Shown piece by piece: positions 52,916 through 64,000 of a DNA stretch of 64,000 nt (positions within the stretch are counted from its first letter, which is position 1; every line of letters begins with the position of its first letter). Position numbers and translations under genes: made by a program. The stretch covers positions 88,102,307-88,166,306 of the forward strand of contig NC_133648.1 of NCBI RefSeq assembly GCF_009905375.1. The letters run 5' to 3'. This DNA comes from Apium graveolens (lineage: Eukaryota > Streptophyta > Magnoliopsida > Apiales > Apiaceae). The notes beneath the pieces were generated by a model. It ran no database searches and was not told where the DNA came from. It saw only the letters and a program-made list of their open reading frames with translations.

Positions 52916-54540
52916 ATGTCATCTGCACTATCACTCCGGAGTATACTAGATACTCATAAGTTGTCTGGTCCTAATTTTGCTGACTGGCTTCGAAACTTGA
53001 GAATTGTTCTCAGGGTTGAGAAGCTGGAATATGTGCTTGACTCACCTAAGCCTACTGAACCTGCTAGAGATGCACATAATGATGAACATATTGTGTATCG
53101 TACGTGGATAGATGATGTAAATGTTGCTCAATGTATCATGCTAGCTTCCATGAACATTGAGCTACAGAAGCAACATGAACATATGGATGCTCACACTATC
53201 CTTATGCATCTACAAGAGTTGTATGATGTGGCAGGGAGGACAGCTCGATATGAGATATCGAAGGAACTGTTCAGTTGTAGGATGTCTGAGGGATCATCTG
53301 TGAATGACTATGTACTTAAGATGATCAATTTGATTGAACGTCTTAGACAACTTGGTTTGGCCATAGATGGGGAGCTGAGCCAAGACTTGCTCTTGCAATC
53401 ACTTCCGAGTTTGTTCTCGCAGTTTGTTGTGAACTTTTACATGAATAAACTGGATGTCAGCCTGCCTAAACTCCACAACATGTTGAAGACTGCGGAATTG
53501 AATTTTCCCCCTAAGAAGAGTTCTGTTCTTCTAATTGGTGAAGGTTCCAATCCTAAGAAAAGGAGGAAGAACCCTTCCAAGAAGAAGAAAGTAGGTGAGA
53601 AAAAGTCGGTTCCACCAAAAGCTGAAGACCCCAAGAGCAAAGCTGTTTGCTTTCACTGTAATAAGGTGAGGCACTGGAAGAGGAACTGCAAGGTTTACCT
53701 TGCAGAATTGAAGAAGAAGAAGGGTAGTGAGACTACCGCTTCTGATTCAGGTATGTTCATGATCGAAGTTAATATGTCACTAAGTCAAATTTCTACTTGG
53801 GTATAAGATACCGCCTATGGTTCTCATATTTGCAATTCGTTGCAGGGACTAAGGAGAAGTAGGACTCTTGAAGAAGAGGAGGTGATTCTACGGATGGGAA
53901 ATGGAGCAAGAGTTGCTGCTGAAGCTGTAGGATCATTTCATTTACATATGCCTACGGGCAAGACTATTTTTCTAAATAATTGTTATTTTGTTCCCTCGAT
54001 TGTGAGGAATATTATTTCTATTCCATGTTAGACTTGGCTAGATTTTCGTTTGTTATTCAGAATAATAAATGTTCAATTCGTAGAGATAACGTTCTTTATG
54101 GAAGTGGTATTTTAAACAATGGTCTGTATGTATGTGACGTAGAGCATAATTTACTACAATTTGAACATACTAATAAAAGAAAAAGGGGTGATGAAAATCT
54201 CACTTTCTTGTGGCATTGCGGACTTGGTCATATTAGTGAAAATAGACTGCAGACATTGCATAAGAAAGGGTTACTTGACCCCTTTGGTTTTGAATCATAT
54301 CCTACATGCGAGTCTTGTCTATTGGGTAAAATGACCAAATCTCCATTTAGTGGACATGGAGAGAGGGCTGCAGATTTGCTAGGATTGGTACACACAGATG
54401 TATGTGGACCAATGTCTACGCAAGCCATGGGTGGATTTTCATACTTCATTGCTTTCATAGATGATCGATCTAGATTCAGATATGTGTATTTGATGAAACA
54501 CAAGTCTGAAGCCTTTGAAAAGTTCAAAGAATATAAGTTT
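52916..54540 (+). pseudogene. gag-pol: Gag and start of pol, copia copy B, truncated by insertion
   Basis: Starts MSSALSLRSILDTHKLSG with a full UBN2-type capsid (about 240 residues), a Lys-rich stretch (about 53560-53620) and a zinc knuckle CFHCNKVRHWKRNC in which the usual Gly before His is Arg. Protease DTAYGSHIC follows a TAA at 53804-53806. A frame change lies near 54025. The integrase zinc region (HCGLGHISENRL, CESCLLGKM) and the first catalytic D (HTDVCGPM, about 54390) are present. Reading ends at the Tekay-like LTR. It preserves the gag segment that copy A has lost. Confidence 0.9.
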
Positions 54541-56638
54541 TGTAATAACCCCAAAATTTTCAACTTTTTGTAACCCTTGTGAATAGTGTTTTAGCTGAAT
54601 GAAGAAACTTTTCACGCCACACTATGTAGGGGTTCTGTTATGGATATTCTGGGATATTATTAGTACTCTATGTAGTATATAAGTGTATGTAAAGATCGTC
54701 AGAATCCAATTCCGAACACTTTGGTTTTTCCCGGAAATCCACAAGATACGGAGAGAATTGAGTATAAGGTAACAGGATAAAAAGGATTTAAATTAAAGGA
54801 TTATAATAGAGGATCATAAAAAGGAATATAATGTATTGAGAAAGGTTAAGGGAACCTAAGTAATAAGATCGCGGGTATGATCCTTCAAACGATAAACGAG
54901 AACGAAAGTTAAGCGAACCGTATAACAGATCAGCGGTCATTAGGCAAACGATTAGGAAGTTAATCAAAGGGATTAGTGGGAATGATGTCATCCAACCAAT
55001 AGAAAGAGGACAAGGAAGGGAGGATGACATCATGAGGATGACATAGGCATGACATGGGAAGGAAGGAGGTGTGGTGGCTTTGTAACCACACAAATTCAAG
55101 GGCAAAAAGGTAATTGACTAAAGCAAGCACAAAAACCAAGCAACCAAGCCAAGCAAAAATCATTTTCATCAAAAATCAAAAAGCAACCAAGGCTTTGTTC
55201 TTGAAGCTCTCGGCTTTTTACTATTCATAAGGCAAGAACAATTCAAAACTCAAGATCCAAGCTTCCTAAATTGGTAAGATAATTCCCTAATCATCTTCAT
55301 GCTTAGTTAGGACTATATCATGAGTTTAAGCCATTAATTCCTTCTCAATCTTCTTCATTTAATCAAAGAAGAAGACTATGAATAGTGTTTTCAAGTTTTT
55401 TTAACTTGAAGTTTTCTTGTTTTTCTTGAAGATCCAAGCTTTCCTAAGACTTCTCAAAGCTTCTTAAGGCTTCCTAGCTCATCCCACCACTTCAAGGAAG
55501 GTATAACATCTCCAAACCCTAGATCCCTATGTATTATAAGATGATTTTGATTAGTAGGATGACATTGTAGCTTGTTGTTGTGATTTAGAGTTTGGGATTT
55601 GGAATGGTAGTAAAATGGAATGGTAAATGTTGTGGTTTTGATTAAAAGAACTTAAGTATGGTTAAATTAAGCTTAGGCATAAGTATAAATGATTAAATTG
55701 AATTGGTTGGGGTTGTTATGATGTGATGAGGATGGATGTTGGTTGTATGTTGGATTTGAGGTTGGTTTGTGGTTGGTTTTGAATGGTTAAAATTGGAAAA
55801 TCGCGTAAACATAGCCGTCGTAACGTCCGATTTTCTTTGGACTGTTTTTGTGCATAGCATTAGGACCCGAGAACCCCCTGCTAGATTATGACCACTGCCA
55901 TGTTTGGATAGCTCATGTTACGAGCTTCGTTTTGATATGTAGTTCGTTCGATTCCGATGCACGGTTTAGGAGAAACGACCGTTTCAAGTAACGGCGTTTC
56001 GCGAACGAAACTTTTTCCCTCGCCTTACTTTGAAACATAGGTTAAAGACCAAAAAGGGTTAATTAATGTATGAAACATTTATGGTAAGTGTGTTAGGCAG
56101 TTGGTAAGACACTCGCAAAGGAATCGCTTTAAAACTCGTAAAGGTTAAATTATTAAAAATGGTGGAGCCGCGGGTACCCGAGTGACTTAAGCAAATCAGT
56201 GAGCGCAAAACAAGCGTTAGAGTCTAAGTTAGTTAAAGTATAGATTTACAAGTGATTTTGGTTTAATTCCAACTTACTTGTTGTTTATAGGTTATCAGAC
56301 TCGTCCCGAGCCTTTCTCACCCCCAAGTCGCTCAGGCAAGTATTCTATCCGTTATACTGTTGTTGTGATGTATACATTTGTATATGCATGATCTTGCGAT
56401 AAATGCATATTGGTTATTTAGCAAATTTTGCGATATATTGAAGCATGCTGATATGGTATATATATGCATGCCTGTCTCATATTCTTGAGTTATATATCTG
56501 TTGGTTCAGTTGATAATACCTATGCTAGAGAATAGCGGTAACTTGCATATACCCTTAGTATAGGGACCCAAAAGGTGAAAATATTTTCTAAAAACCGGGA
56601 GTCGAGGATCCCGAGTAATCTTGTATATATGGATATGG

Positions 56639-56674
<36 letters not shown>

Positions 56675-58397
56675 GGTTATAGTTTTCCAAACTATTAATC
56701 GAATAAGGTTTATTCGATAACTTTAGCTTTATTTTATTATTGAATATTATTTGAATATTCATTCGAAGGCTTATGACTCAGTTTATATTATTTAATGAAT
56801 ATTATTTGAATATTCATTTGAGGATCTATGACTCCGATTATTTGCTGAAATATATTCTTTATTTTATTAAAGAATAAGGTGTTAATAATCAAACTTATTT
56901 TCGATTATTCAAATAAAGATAATACTTTCATATAAGTATATCTTTGGTTATTTAATACTCGTTTCAAGTATAAGTTTTAATACTTCTACTTCAATTATTT
57001 TTATAAAGATTATTCTTTATGAGAATATTATTTAAATAATAATATTCAGTCATTTTCTAAATATTCTGGGGACTGATTTACTTCATTAAATCAGCTTTAC
57101 TCCAAACACTCTTTAAAGTGTTTTCGAGTCTTCAAAATGATTTTTAAAGTCAGAGCGGATCCCAAAACTCATTTTTATATTTAAGATCTTCCTTTTTAAG
57201 GGGATTTAAATACTCGCTCAAAACCTGGGGAATCCGGCTCTGTGGTGTATTTTATATTCGCAACGAGGTTGCAGTTTTGGTAAATGAATTGATTACTTGC
57301 CCAACGTTCTGGAAGTAAGCCCATCTAATTGAGTCGGCATAAGCGACAGGCCGGGGTACGGTCTATGAATGTGTAAGTGGCTGGGTGGCAGTCCATCAAC
57401 GCGTGAGGGGCCGGGTAACGGTCTAGCGCGAGGTCCTAATGCGGCCAGGGTGATGACCGGTGAGGAATTCATCCATCTACAGTAGAAAAGGTTACTTATT
57501 GGTATCTTTGCCTGATCAGCAAGATATCTGGTTTATGCCAAAATTCTTTTCCTTTCCAAAATTCATTGGATGTTCAAACTCTGTTCATACTTTACATAAC
57601 AGAGGTTCCAGGAAATGTTTTAGAGATATATATATGTGGATATATATATATCGGGACTAAATAATGTATCTCATAATTTTTTCATTCAATAATATTTCAA
57701 AGATTGAATCTATTCAAGTCTTAACTTGTGGTCTCATCTATGGGATGTTTTTCTTAAAACTTATAATACTTTGAACGGTGGTAGTTCAAGTAGCTTTATA
57801 AATGATATAAGTGTGGTGAAGTATTGGTAACTTCATTCCTTGTTTTTACTTATATCTAGTAAGTAATTATCTTACACACGATAAAGATTCTAGTAAGTAT
57901 CCATTTAGATACTTATATTATTATTATCACTATGTATTATCTTGCAAGCTGTAAGGCTCACTCTTGCTTTATTTCTTCATCACACAACAACAGTTAGGAG
58001 AGATGGCCAGACTCCAGCAGACCCAGCGCAAGCGCGTGGGAAGCGTCCCGCGTCTTCCCGATGATGTTGTAGCTGCTATAGCTGCAGAGGTAGATCCATT
58101 GTAGTTCAGACCATCTACTTTTGAGAATCAAATTATGTATAATTATAACTTGTGGCAGATAATGGCAATTAACTGTAAATTTATCAAGTAATCATTTTGG
58201 GTTGTAATAACTTTTAAATGGTGGATTCAAAGACTTGTACTTATTTCAATTTCATCTCTGAGACTATAACGGGTTGTGGTGTGTGTTAGTATGGGGTCAC
58301 AGCATGAGGTTATTTATTATTAATTAAGTGAAGTGATATTGTGGAAAGAAAGACCGTGACAACCCGGATCCCCGACCCCGGATCTGGAGGTGTTACA
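54541..58397 (+). repeat. 5' LTR of plus-strand Tekay-like element (3857 bp)
   Basis: TGTAATAACCCCAAAATTTT to GGAGGTGTTACA. Collinear with 30884-26972 read on the minus strand but with clear divergence. It has two instead of four 55-bp-type units (about 56733-56852), a TA-rich run (56639-56674) and the short GC-rich frame 58003-58104. Confidence 0.93.
58003..58104 (+). CDS. Short LTR reading frame with histone H3 tail-like start (second element)
   Basis: 33 residues starting MARLQQTQRKRVGSVPR; 10 of 17 aligned positions agree with the H3 tail. Relative to the minus-strand element, K4 is Q and S10 is R, the Ala before Pro is Val, and the C-terminus is shorter. It lies 394 bases before the LTR end and 506 bases before the extra ORF. 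Confidence 0.35.
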   Translation: MARLQQTQRKRVGSVPRLPDDVVAAIAAEVDPL

Positions 58398-58401
58398 GAA
58401 A

Positions 58402-58413
58402 TGGTATCAGAGC
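58402..58413 (+). other. Primer-binding site of plus-strand Tekay-like element
   Basis: TGGTATCAGAGC four bases after the LTR end. Confidence 0.93.
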
Positions 58414-58609
58414 TAAGCGTTATAAACCTCAGAGATGATGCGTCGATATAATAACAAACTCACAAAGATAATAAGAACTCTTGCCAAGTTCATGGTCGGA
58501 CTACTTAAAGTAGTGCTGACAGTTAAAACCCTTACGGGAACCCTTATAAGTATCATGATAGTAACTTAGCTCGTTTAATGTGTAGGCGCCGGAGATAGAG
58601 GACCTTGAG

Positions 58610-59323
58610 ATGTTCGAGCGTGAGCACGATGAGGCATTGCTAGATGTTGAGGATCAGGAGGAGCCTGAGATGGAGGAGGATGAGGAGGACCCCTCAGAGG
58701 AGCCTGAGACGGAGGTCATTGCTATTTCAGATGAGGAGGACCCCTCAAAGGAGTCAGAGACAGAGGTTATTGCTATTCCAGATGAGGAGGACCCGGATGA
58801 GGTCCCAGTAGCTGAGGAGCGTGTTAGACCTATGGTAGTGTATGCTGGTATCCCTTTACCCACACTTCCGGTGGTCAGAGCCCCTACCCCTCCACCACTA
58901 TCCTGGATTCCCGATGATGACAGCTCAGAGACCCATACTTCCGAGCCTAGGCAGACCGAGGAGGCACCCTCAGCGGCTCCGGATTCACCACCTCTTGACC
59001 CTGCCCACAGGCAGTCTTCGTTAGCTCATGGATATGTTCAGGATGTATTGAGGACCCGAGTGGCTGTTGCCGAGGGCCGACTAGATGAGGCCAGGAGGGA
59101 GTTGGATGCAGAGAGGGCGGGTAGGCGTACCCGAGCTTATGAGACTAGGGCTTCTATACCCCGATCCTTGAGGAGGGAGCTTACGGGGATAGAGCTCACG
59201 TCCCGAGCGAGACTCAGATCTCTCCAGGGGGACAGGCATGGTAGGATCTCCAGGCGGCAGGCCGACTATATCTTCCGTCGTGCGATGGAAAGGGTTTGGG
59301 AGCTGACCCGCTCCGGTGTGTGA
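58610..59323 (+). CDS. Extra ORF upstream of gag in Tekay-like element (237 aa)
   Basis: Open from MFEREHDEALLDVED to TGA, between primer site and gag. Residues about 10-75 are acidic with 17-residue tandem units beginning EEDPSEEPETEV and EEDPSKESETEV. Residues about 85-145 are Pro/Ser-rich. Residues about 145-237 are Arg-rich and probably helical (RRELDAERAGRRT, then RSLRRELTGIELTSRARL). No family recognised. The homologous frame in the minus-strand copy has a single nonsense change but otherwise stays open, which argues for a real gene in the ancestor. Its position means it would be the first large ORF on the genomic RNA, so gag translation would need reinitiation, splicing or another start. 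Confidence 0.7.
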   Translation: MFEREHDEALLDVEDQEEPEMEEDEEDPSEEPETEVIAISDEEDPSKESETEVIAIPDEEDPDEVPVAEERVRPMVVYAGIPLPTLPVVRAPTPPPLSWIPDDDSSETHTSEPRQTEEAPSAAPDSPPLDPAHRQSSLAHGYVQDVLRTRVAVAEGRLDEARRELDAERAGRRTRAYETRASIPRSLRRELTGIELTSRARLRSLQGDRHGRISRRQADYIFRRAMERVWELTRSGV

Positions 59324-59734
59324 TTCAGGATTGATGATGGAATAGTCTAGTTGTCTAGTTAACCGAGGCCTTAGTAAGAGCCAATTTTCCGGGATAGTTG
59401 ACTTGTATATAGCATCCCTTTTTCTGACTAGACAGATAGACTCTTGTGTATCACTTTTGGGACAGATGACTGTAGCACTGTTGTACTTTTGACCAGATCA
59501 AACTATGTATTCTCGCATTATGTATATATTTGTTTCCTTTCGGTTCAGTTCCATAGTGACGGGATCACTGTTTTATCATTATTATTACTGCACTTCGTAT
59601 TAGAACTTTCTTAAAATAATAGAATTGCGATATACGTTCTCCCCATTATAAGAGCTGTGCAAGGCACAATGTTGTATATGATTGTGACCTAACGTTGAAT
59701 TTTCCCAATAATTGTTTTTATTATTATCAGAATC
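59324..59734 (+). other. Leader between the extra ORF and gag, plus-strand Tekay-like element
   Basis: AT-rich, no supported gene, collinear with 25683-26096 of the other copy. Confidence 0.6.
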
Positions 59735-62700
59735 ATGCCGCCAAGAAAGATTGGAACTAGGGCGAACCCTGGATCTGAGGACCAGGGAAGCCATAATCAG
59801 GACAATAGAAACCAAGAACACAGTGAAGAGGAAGATGAGGATTATGTGGAACAGGATGACTCCCTGTATGAAGAGGAAGAGGAAACATATGATGTCGAGG
59901 GATTTGAGATAGAGGCTGAAGAAGGAGAAACCGAGGTTGAGCAACCAGTACCAAACCCAGGCATGGATCCCATGAGCCAGTTCATGCAACTCCTAAGGCA
60001 GAATTTGGAACATCAACCCAACCCACCCCCTCAAGAAAGTAACAATGCAGTGGCAAACTCTTTCAGGGCTTTTAAGTCCCTTAAGCCCCCTGAGTTCCAC
60101 GGATCAGCCGACCCAGTTGAGGCAAGAGCATGGTTAAAGGAAATGGAGAAATCTTTTGAGATTTTGAGTACCGAGGAGGCACAGAAGACTGTATTTGCTA
60201 CCTACCTTCTGAAAGGAGAAGCTAACTACTGGTGGGAGGCCAAGAAAAACATGGAGACAGATGCTATTATAACCTGGGAGAGATTTAGTCAGTTGTTTCT
60301 GGGAAAGTATTTCCCGAGGTTTATGGAAAACCAGATGGAGCTCAAGTTCTTGGAGCTAAAGCAGAATAACTTGTTTGTAGCAGAGTACGAGGCGAAATTT
60401 ACTGAGTTATCAAGGTTTGTGCCGGAGTTTGTGAGCACCGAGGAAAAGAAAGCTAGGAGGTTTCAGCAGGGACTGAAACCGTGGATTCAGAATAGGGTGG
60501 CAATCCTTGAGCTTACGGACTATGCCACTCTGGTGCAAAAGGCAACGATTGTAGAAGTTGGAAGTGAACAGATGCAGAAGGAAAGAGAGAAGAAAGGAAT
60601 AAAGAGGAAAAGTATGAGCATGGGTGGAGGTTCCGCAGGAAGGAGCTTCCCAACTAGATTTAATCGAGGAGCAGTGTCCCTACCAGGAAGGAACACTGGG
60701 TTTAAGCGGCCAATGAGTGTGAGTGTGAGCCAGGGCGGCCAGAAGTCAAGAATGTCCTATTCGAACCAGTCTCGACCCCCATTGCCAGCCTGTAACATAT
60801 GTGGAAGGAATCACACTGGGGAGTGTAAAGAAAGGCCAGTAACCTGTTTTAAGTGCGGTCGGGAAGGCCACTACTCAAATAAATGCCCTTCGTCAGCCCC
60901 TGCCGTCGTTCCAACCACCAATTGTCATCGGTGTGGACGCCCGGGTCATTGGAAGAGGGAATGCCCAATGAACAAACCAGCAGCTTCGGGAGCAAGCAGG
61001 GCTGCTTCTAATAAGCCACCTACTGCGAGGACTTTCAACATGACAGTCCAGGATGCTATGAAAGATTCAGATGTGATAGCAGGTACCCTTTCTCTAAATT
61101 CAGTCAGTGCAAATGTTTTATTTGATTCGGGAGCAACTAAATCTTTTATATCAAAGGACCTTGCGCGTAAGTTAATACTTAAGGCTGAACCCTTGATAGA
61201 ACCCTTACAAGTAGAAATAGCCAATCACTAAATTATTCCTGTTAACCAGATTCACCCCGCCTGTGAGATAGGCATAGGGGAGCAATCTTTCAGTGTTGAT
61301 CTGATTCCTTTTAAATTAGGGGAGTTTGATGTGATTTTGGGAATGGACTGGCTATCTAGCAATGATGCTCAGATAGACTGTAAAGGGAAGAAAGTTAAGT
61401 TAAATATCCCCGGGAAGAAAGAAGTTATATTTAGAGGAAAGAGGCAGATGCAGAAATTTTTGACTATGGCCCAGGCCAAAAGGATGCTACGAAAAGGAAG
61501 TGAGGCTTACCTAGCCTATGTGGTGGACACGCAGAAGGAGGTGCCCAACTTACAAGATATTCCAGTAGTCAACGAATTTGAAGATGTATTCCCACAAGAC
61601 CTTCCGGGATTACCACCCGATAGAGTGATTGAATTTGCTATTGAGTTGGCCCCAGGGACGGCGCCAGTTTCAAAAGCACCTTACCGGTTAGCCCCGTTAG
61701 AAATGAAGGAATTAGCTATCCAATTGCAGGAACTCTTGGATAAGGGTATGATAAGACCCAGTGTGTCTCCGTGGGGAGCACCAGTTTTATTTGTTAAGAA
61801 GAAAGATGGGAGCATGAGGTTGTGCATAGACTATCGAGAGTTGAACAAGCTAACCATAAAGAACAGGTACCCATTACCTAGAATAGACGATCTGTTCGAC
61901 CAGCTAAAGGATGCTGTTTATTTTTCCAAGATCGACCTGAGAACTGGATATCACCAACTAAAGATTAAACCCGAAGATATTTCCAAGACAGCGTTCCGTA
62001 CCAGGTATGGGCATTATGAGTTCTTGGTAATGTCCTTTGGATTAACCAACGCCCCAGCGGCTTTCATGGATTTAATGAATAGAGTATTTAAGAAGTACTT
62101 GGACAAGTGTGTGATAGTTTTTATCGATGATATTTTGATCTACTCAAGGACTGAGGCAGAACATGCAGAGCATTTGAGGATAGCTCTAGGAATACTCAGA
62201 GAGGAACAGTTATATGCCAAATTCTCGAAGTGTGAATTCTGGCGGAATGAAGTACAGTTTTTAGGACATGTGATCAATAAAGAAGGAGTATTGGTCGACC
62301 CTTCCAAGATAGAGGCGGTCTCAAATTGGGAAAGGCCAACCACACCCACAGAGGTAAGGAGTTTCATAGGATTGGCCGGCTACTATCGAAGATTTGTACA
62401 GGACTTTGCGAAGATCGCAGCCCCTTTGACACGACTTACTCGTAAGACAGAGAAGTTTGAATGGACGGAGAAATGCGAGAACAGTTTTCAGAAATTAAAG
62501 AAAAGGTTGATAACGGCTCCGGTATTGGCATTGCCGGACGGAAAAGGAGATTTTGTGATATATAGTGACGCGTCGCACAAAGGATTAGGATGTGTGCTTA
62601 TGCAGCACGGTAGAGTTATTGCGTATGCGTCGAGACAACTGAAGGAATACGAGGTTAGATATCCTACTCATGACCTTGAGCTCGCGGCAATAGTATTTGC

Positions 62701-64000
62701 TTTAAAAATTTGGAGGCACTACTTGTATGGAGAGAAGTGCGAGATTTTCACAGACCATAAGAGCCTCAAGTACATATTTACGCAGAAAGAGCTCAACATG
62801 CGCCAGAGGAGATGGTTAGAACTAATCAAGGACTATGATTGTGAGATTCTCTATCATCCAGGGAAAGCCAATGTGGTGGCTGATGCCCTTAGTAGAAAGG
62901 AAAGACTCAGAATGATAACGACTTCGGAAGAATTAATGAGAGATTTTGAGAGAATGGAAATAGAAGTAAAGGTAACCGGAACCGGAACTGAAAAGCTTTT
63001 TGAGATCTCAATGCAGCCAGAGTTATTGGAAAAGATCAGATTGTGCCAGGAGAAAATAATGAATGAAGGCAGAGAGTCAATGACTGGAGAGGAGATCCAT
63101 ACTGAGAAAGATGATAAAGGGATAATGAGGTACTCCTACCGAATTTGGGTTCCGAATGTTCAAGAACTTAAAGATGAGATTTTGGATGAAAGCCATAGTT
63201 CAAGGTATTCCATTCACCCAGGAAGTACCAAGATGTATAGGGATTTGAAGGAATATTACTGGTGGCCCAACATGAAGAGGGACGTAGCAGAATGGGTAAA
63301 CAAGTGTTTGACTTGCCAAAGAGTAAATGCAGAGCACCAGAGACCCAGTGGACTTTTGCGACCCCTGGAGATTCCCGAATGGAAATGGGAACAGATAGCG
63401 ATGGATTTTGTTGTAGGCTTGCCAAGGACGAAAGCCAATCACGACGCCATTTGGGTAATTATAGACCGACTGACAAAGTCAGCTCATTTCATTCCTATCA
63501 ATGAGAGATACACAGTCGATAGACTGGTGGACATTTACCTTAAGGAAATAGTGACGCGACATGGAGTCCCAGCGTCCATTATCTCAGACCGAGACCCTAG
63601 GTTCAACTCCAGATTTTGGAGGAGCTTTCAGGAGTGTGCGGGGACCAAGTTAAATATGAGTACCGCGTACCATCCCCAAACGGATGGACAGAGTGAAAGG
63701 ACCATCCAGACACTAGAGGATATGTTGAGAGTCTGTGCAATAGACCTTAAAGGAAGTTGGGATGATCACTTGCCGTTGATCGAGTTTTCTTATAACAATA
63801 GCTTTCATGCTAGCATCGGAATGCCGCCTTATGAGGCCCTGTACGGAAGAAGGTGTCGATCTCCCTTATACTGGGATGAAGTAGGAGAGCGGAAGATGCT
63901 CGGACCCGAAGTGGTCCAAAGGACCAAAGATATAGTGGATCTTATCAGAGGGCGACTTGTAGCAGCCCAAGACAGACAAAAGAAATATGCAGACCTAGCC
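59735..64000 (+). pseudogene. gag-pol: Gag-pol of plus-strand Tekay-like chromovirus, one stop, incomplete at window end
   Basis: Single frame from ATG 59735 (MPPRKIGTRANPG) to the window edge, interrupted only by TAA at 61229-61231 where the other copy has GAA. Gag capsid about 60060-60480; three zinc knuckles about 60790-60965 (CNICGRNHTGEC, CFKCGREGHYSNKC, CHRCGRPGHWKREC). Protease DSGATKS at 61124. RT: IDYRELN near 61830 and FIDDILIYS near 62120. RNase [11 protein letters not shown] near 62560. Integrase zinc finger about 63190-63320; catalytic D (MDFVVGLP, about 63403), D (SDRDPRFNS, about 63585) and E (GQSERTIQT, about 63690). Fewer breaks than the minus-strand copy. Confidence 0.93.

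Larger units (their letters stand above)
49265..54540 (+). mobile_element. Ty1/copia copy B, same family as copy A, cut by a Tekay-like insertion
   Basis: 5' LTR, primer site, leader, gag and the beginning of pol on the + strand. It inserts in the Helitron RPA-like gene after GTTTC. At 54541 the LTR of a Tekay-like element begins, so the rest of pol and the 3' LTR are outside the window. Confidence 0.9.
54541..64000 (+). mobile_element. Second Tekay-like chromovirus copy, plus strand, runs off right edge
   Basis: 5' LTR 54541-58397, primer site, extra ORF 58610-59323, gag-pol from 59735 to the window end. Same family as 17124-30884 but in the opposite orientation and diverged in the LTR. The integrase end, chromodomain and 3' LTR are outside. 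Confidence 0.93.

Overview
The window is plant nuclear DNA made entirely of nested transposable elements. I find no host gene. Ty1/copia and Ty3/gypsy LTR retrotransposons, initiator tRNA-Met primer sites (TGGTATCAGAGC or TGGCATCAGAGC), Sireviruses with a large env-like ORF and a rolling-circle Helitron with an RPA-like gene indicate a repeat-rich angiosperm, probably a eudicot. The species cannot be read from the sequence.

Layout. (1) An outer Sirevirus (Ty1/copia), + strand, enters from the left and ends at 33709. Its pol (about 2-1731 and 14948-15176), pol-env spacer (15177-15682), broken env-like gene (15683-17123 and 30886-32815) and 3' LTR (ends 33709) are split by two insertions. (2) A complete young Sirevirus lies inside the outer RNase H region at 1732-14942. 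It has 1351-bp LTRs with only three differences seen by eye, a 5-bp target duplication ACAAG, and open gag, pol and env-like frames. (3) A minus-strand Tekay-like chromovirus (Ty3/gypsy), 17124-30884, sits in the outer env-like gene. Its LTRs are about 3.9 kb. gag-pol is one frame with three stops, and an extra ORF precedes gag. (4) 33710-35587 is non-coding sequence ending like an LTR. (5) 35588-37550 plus 45593-49264 is a decayed Helitron (Rep-helicase and RPA-like genes). (6) Two copies of one copia family interrupt it in the same orientation: copy A 37551-45592 and copy B 49265-54540. (7) A second copy of the Tekay-like family, + strand, interrupts copy B at 54541 and runs off the right edge.

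Relative ages follow from the nesting. The Helitron is oldest, then the copia copies and outer Sirevirus, then the Tekay-like insertions. The inner Sirevirus looks youngest by LTR identity.

Main points of interest: a short reading frame in every Tekay-like LTR whose start resembles the histone H3 tail, in an element whose integrase ends in a chromodomain; a conserved extra ORF upstream of gag in that family; palindromic motifs private to each Sirevirus, shared between its LTR and the region upstream of the env-like ORF (in the outer element also inside pol as an in-frame 24-bp repeat); and a motif repeated four times in the copia leader, mostly within potential stem-loops.
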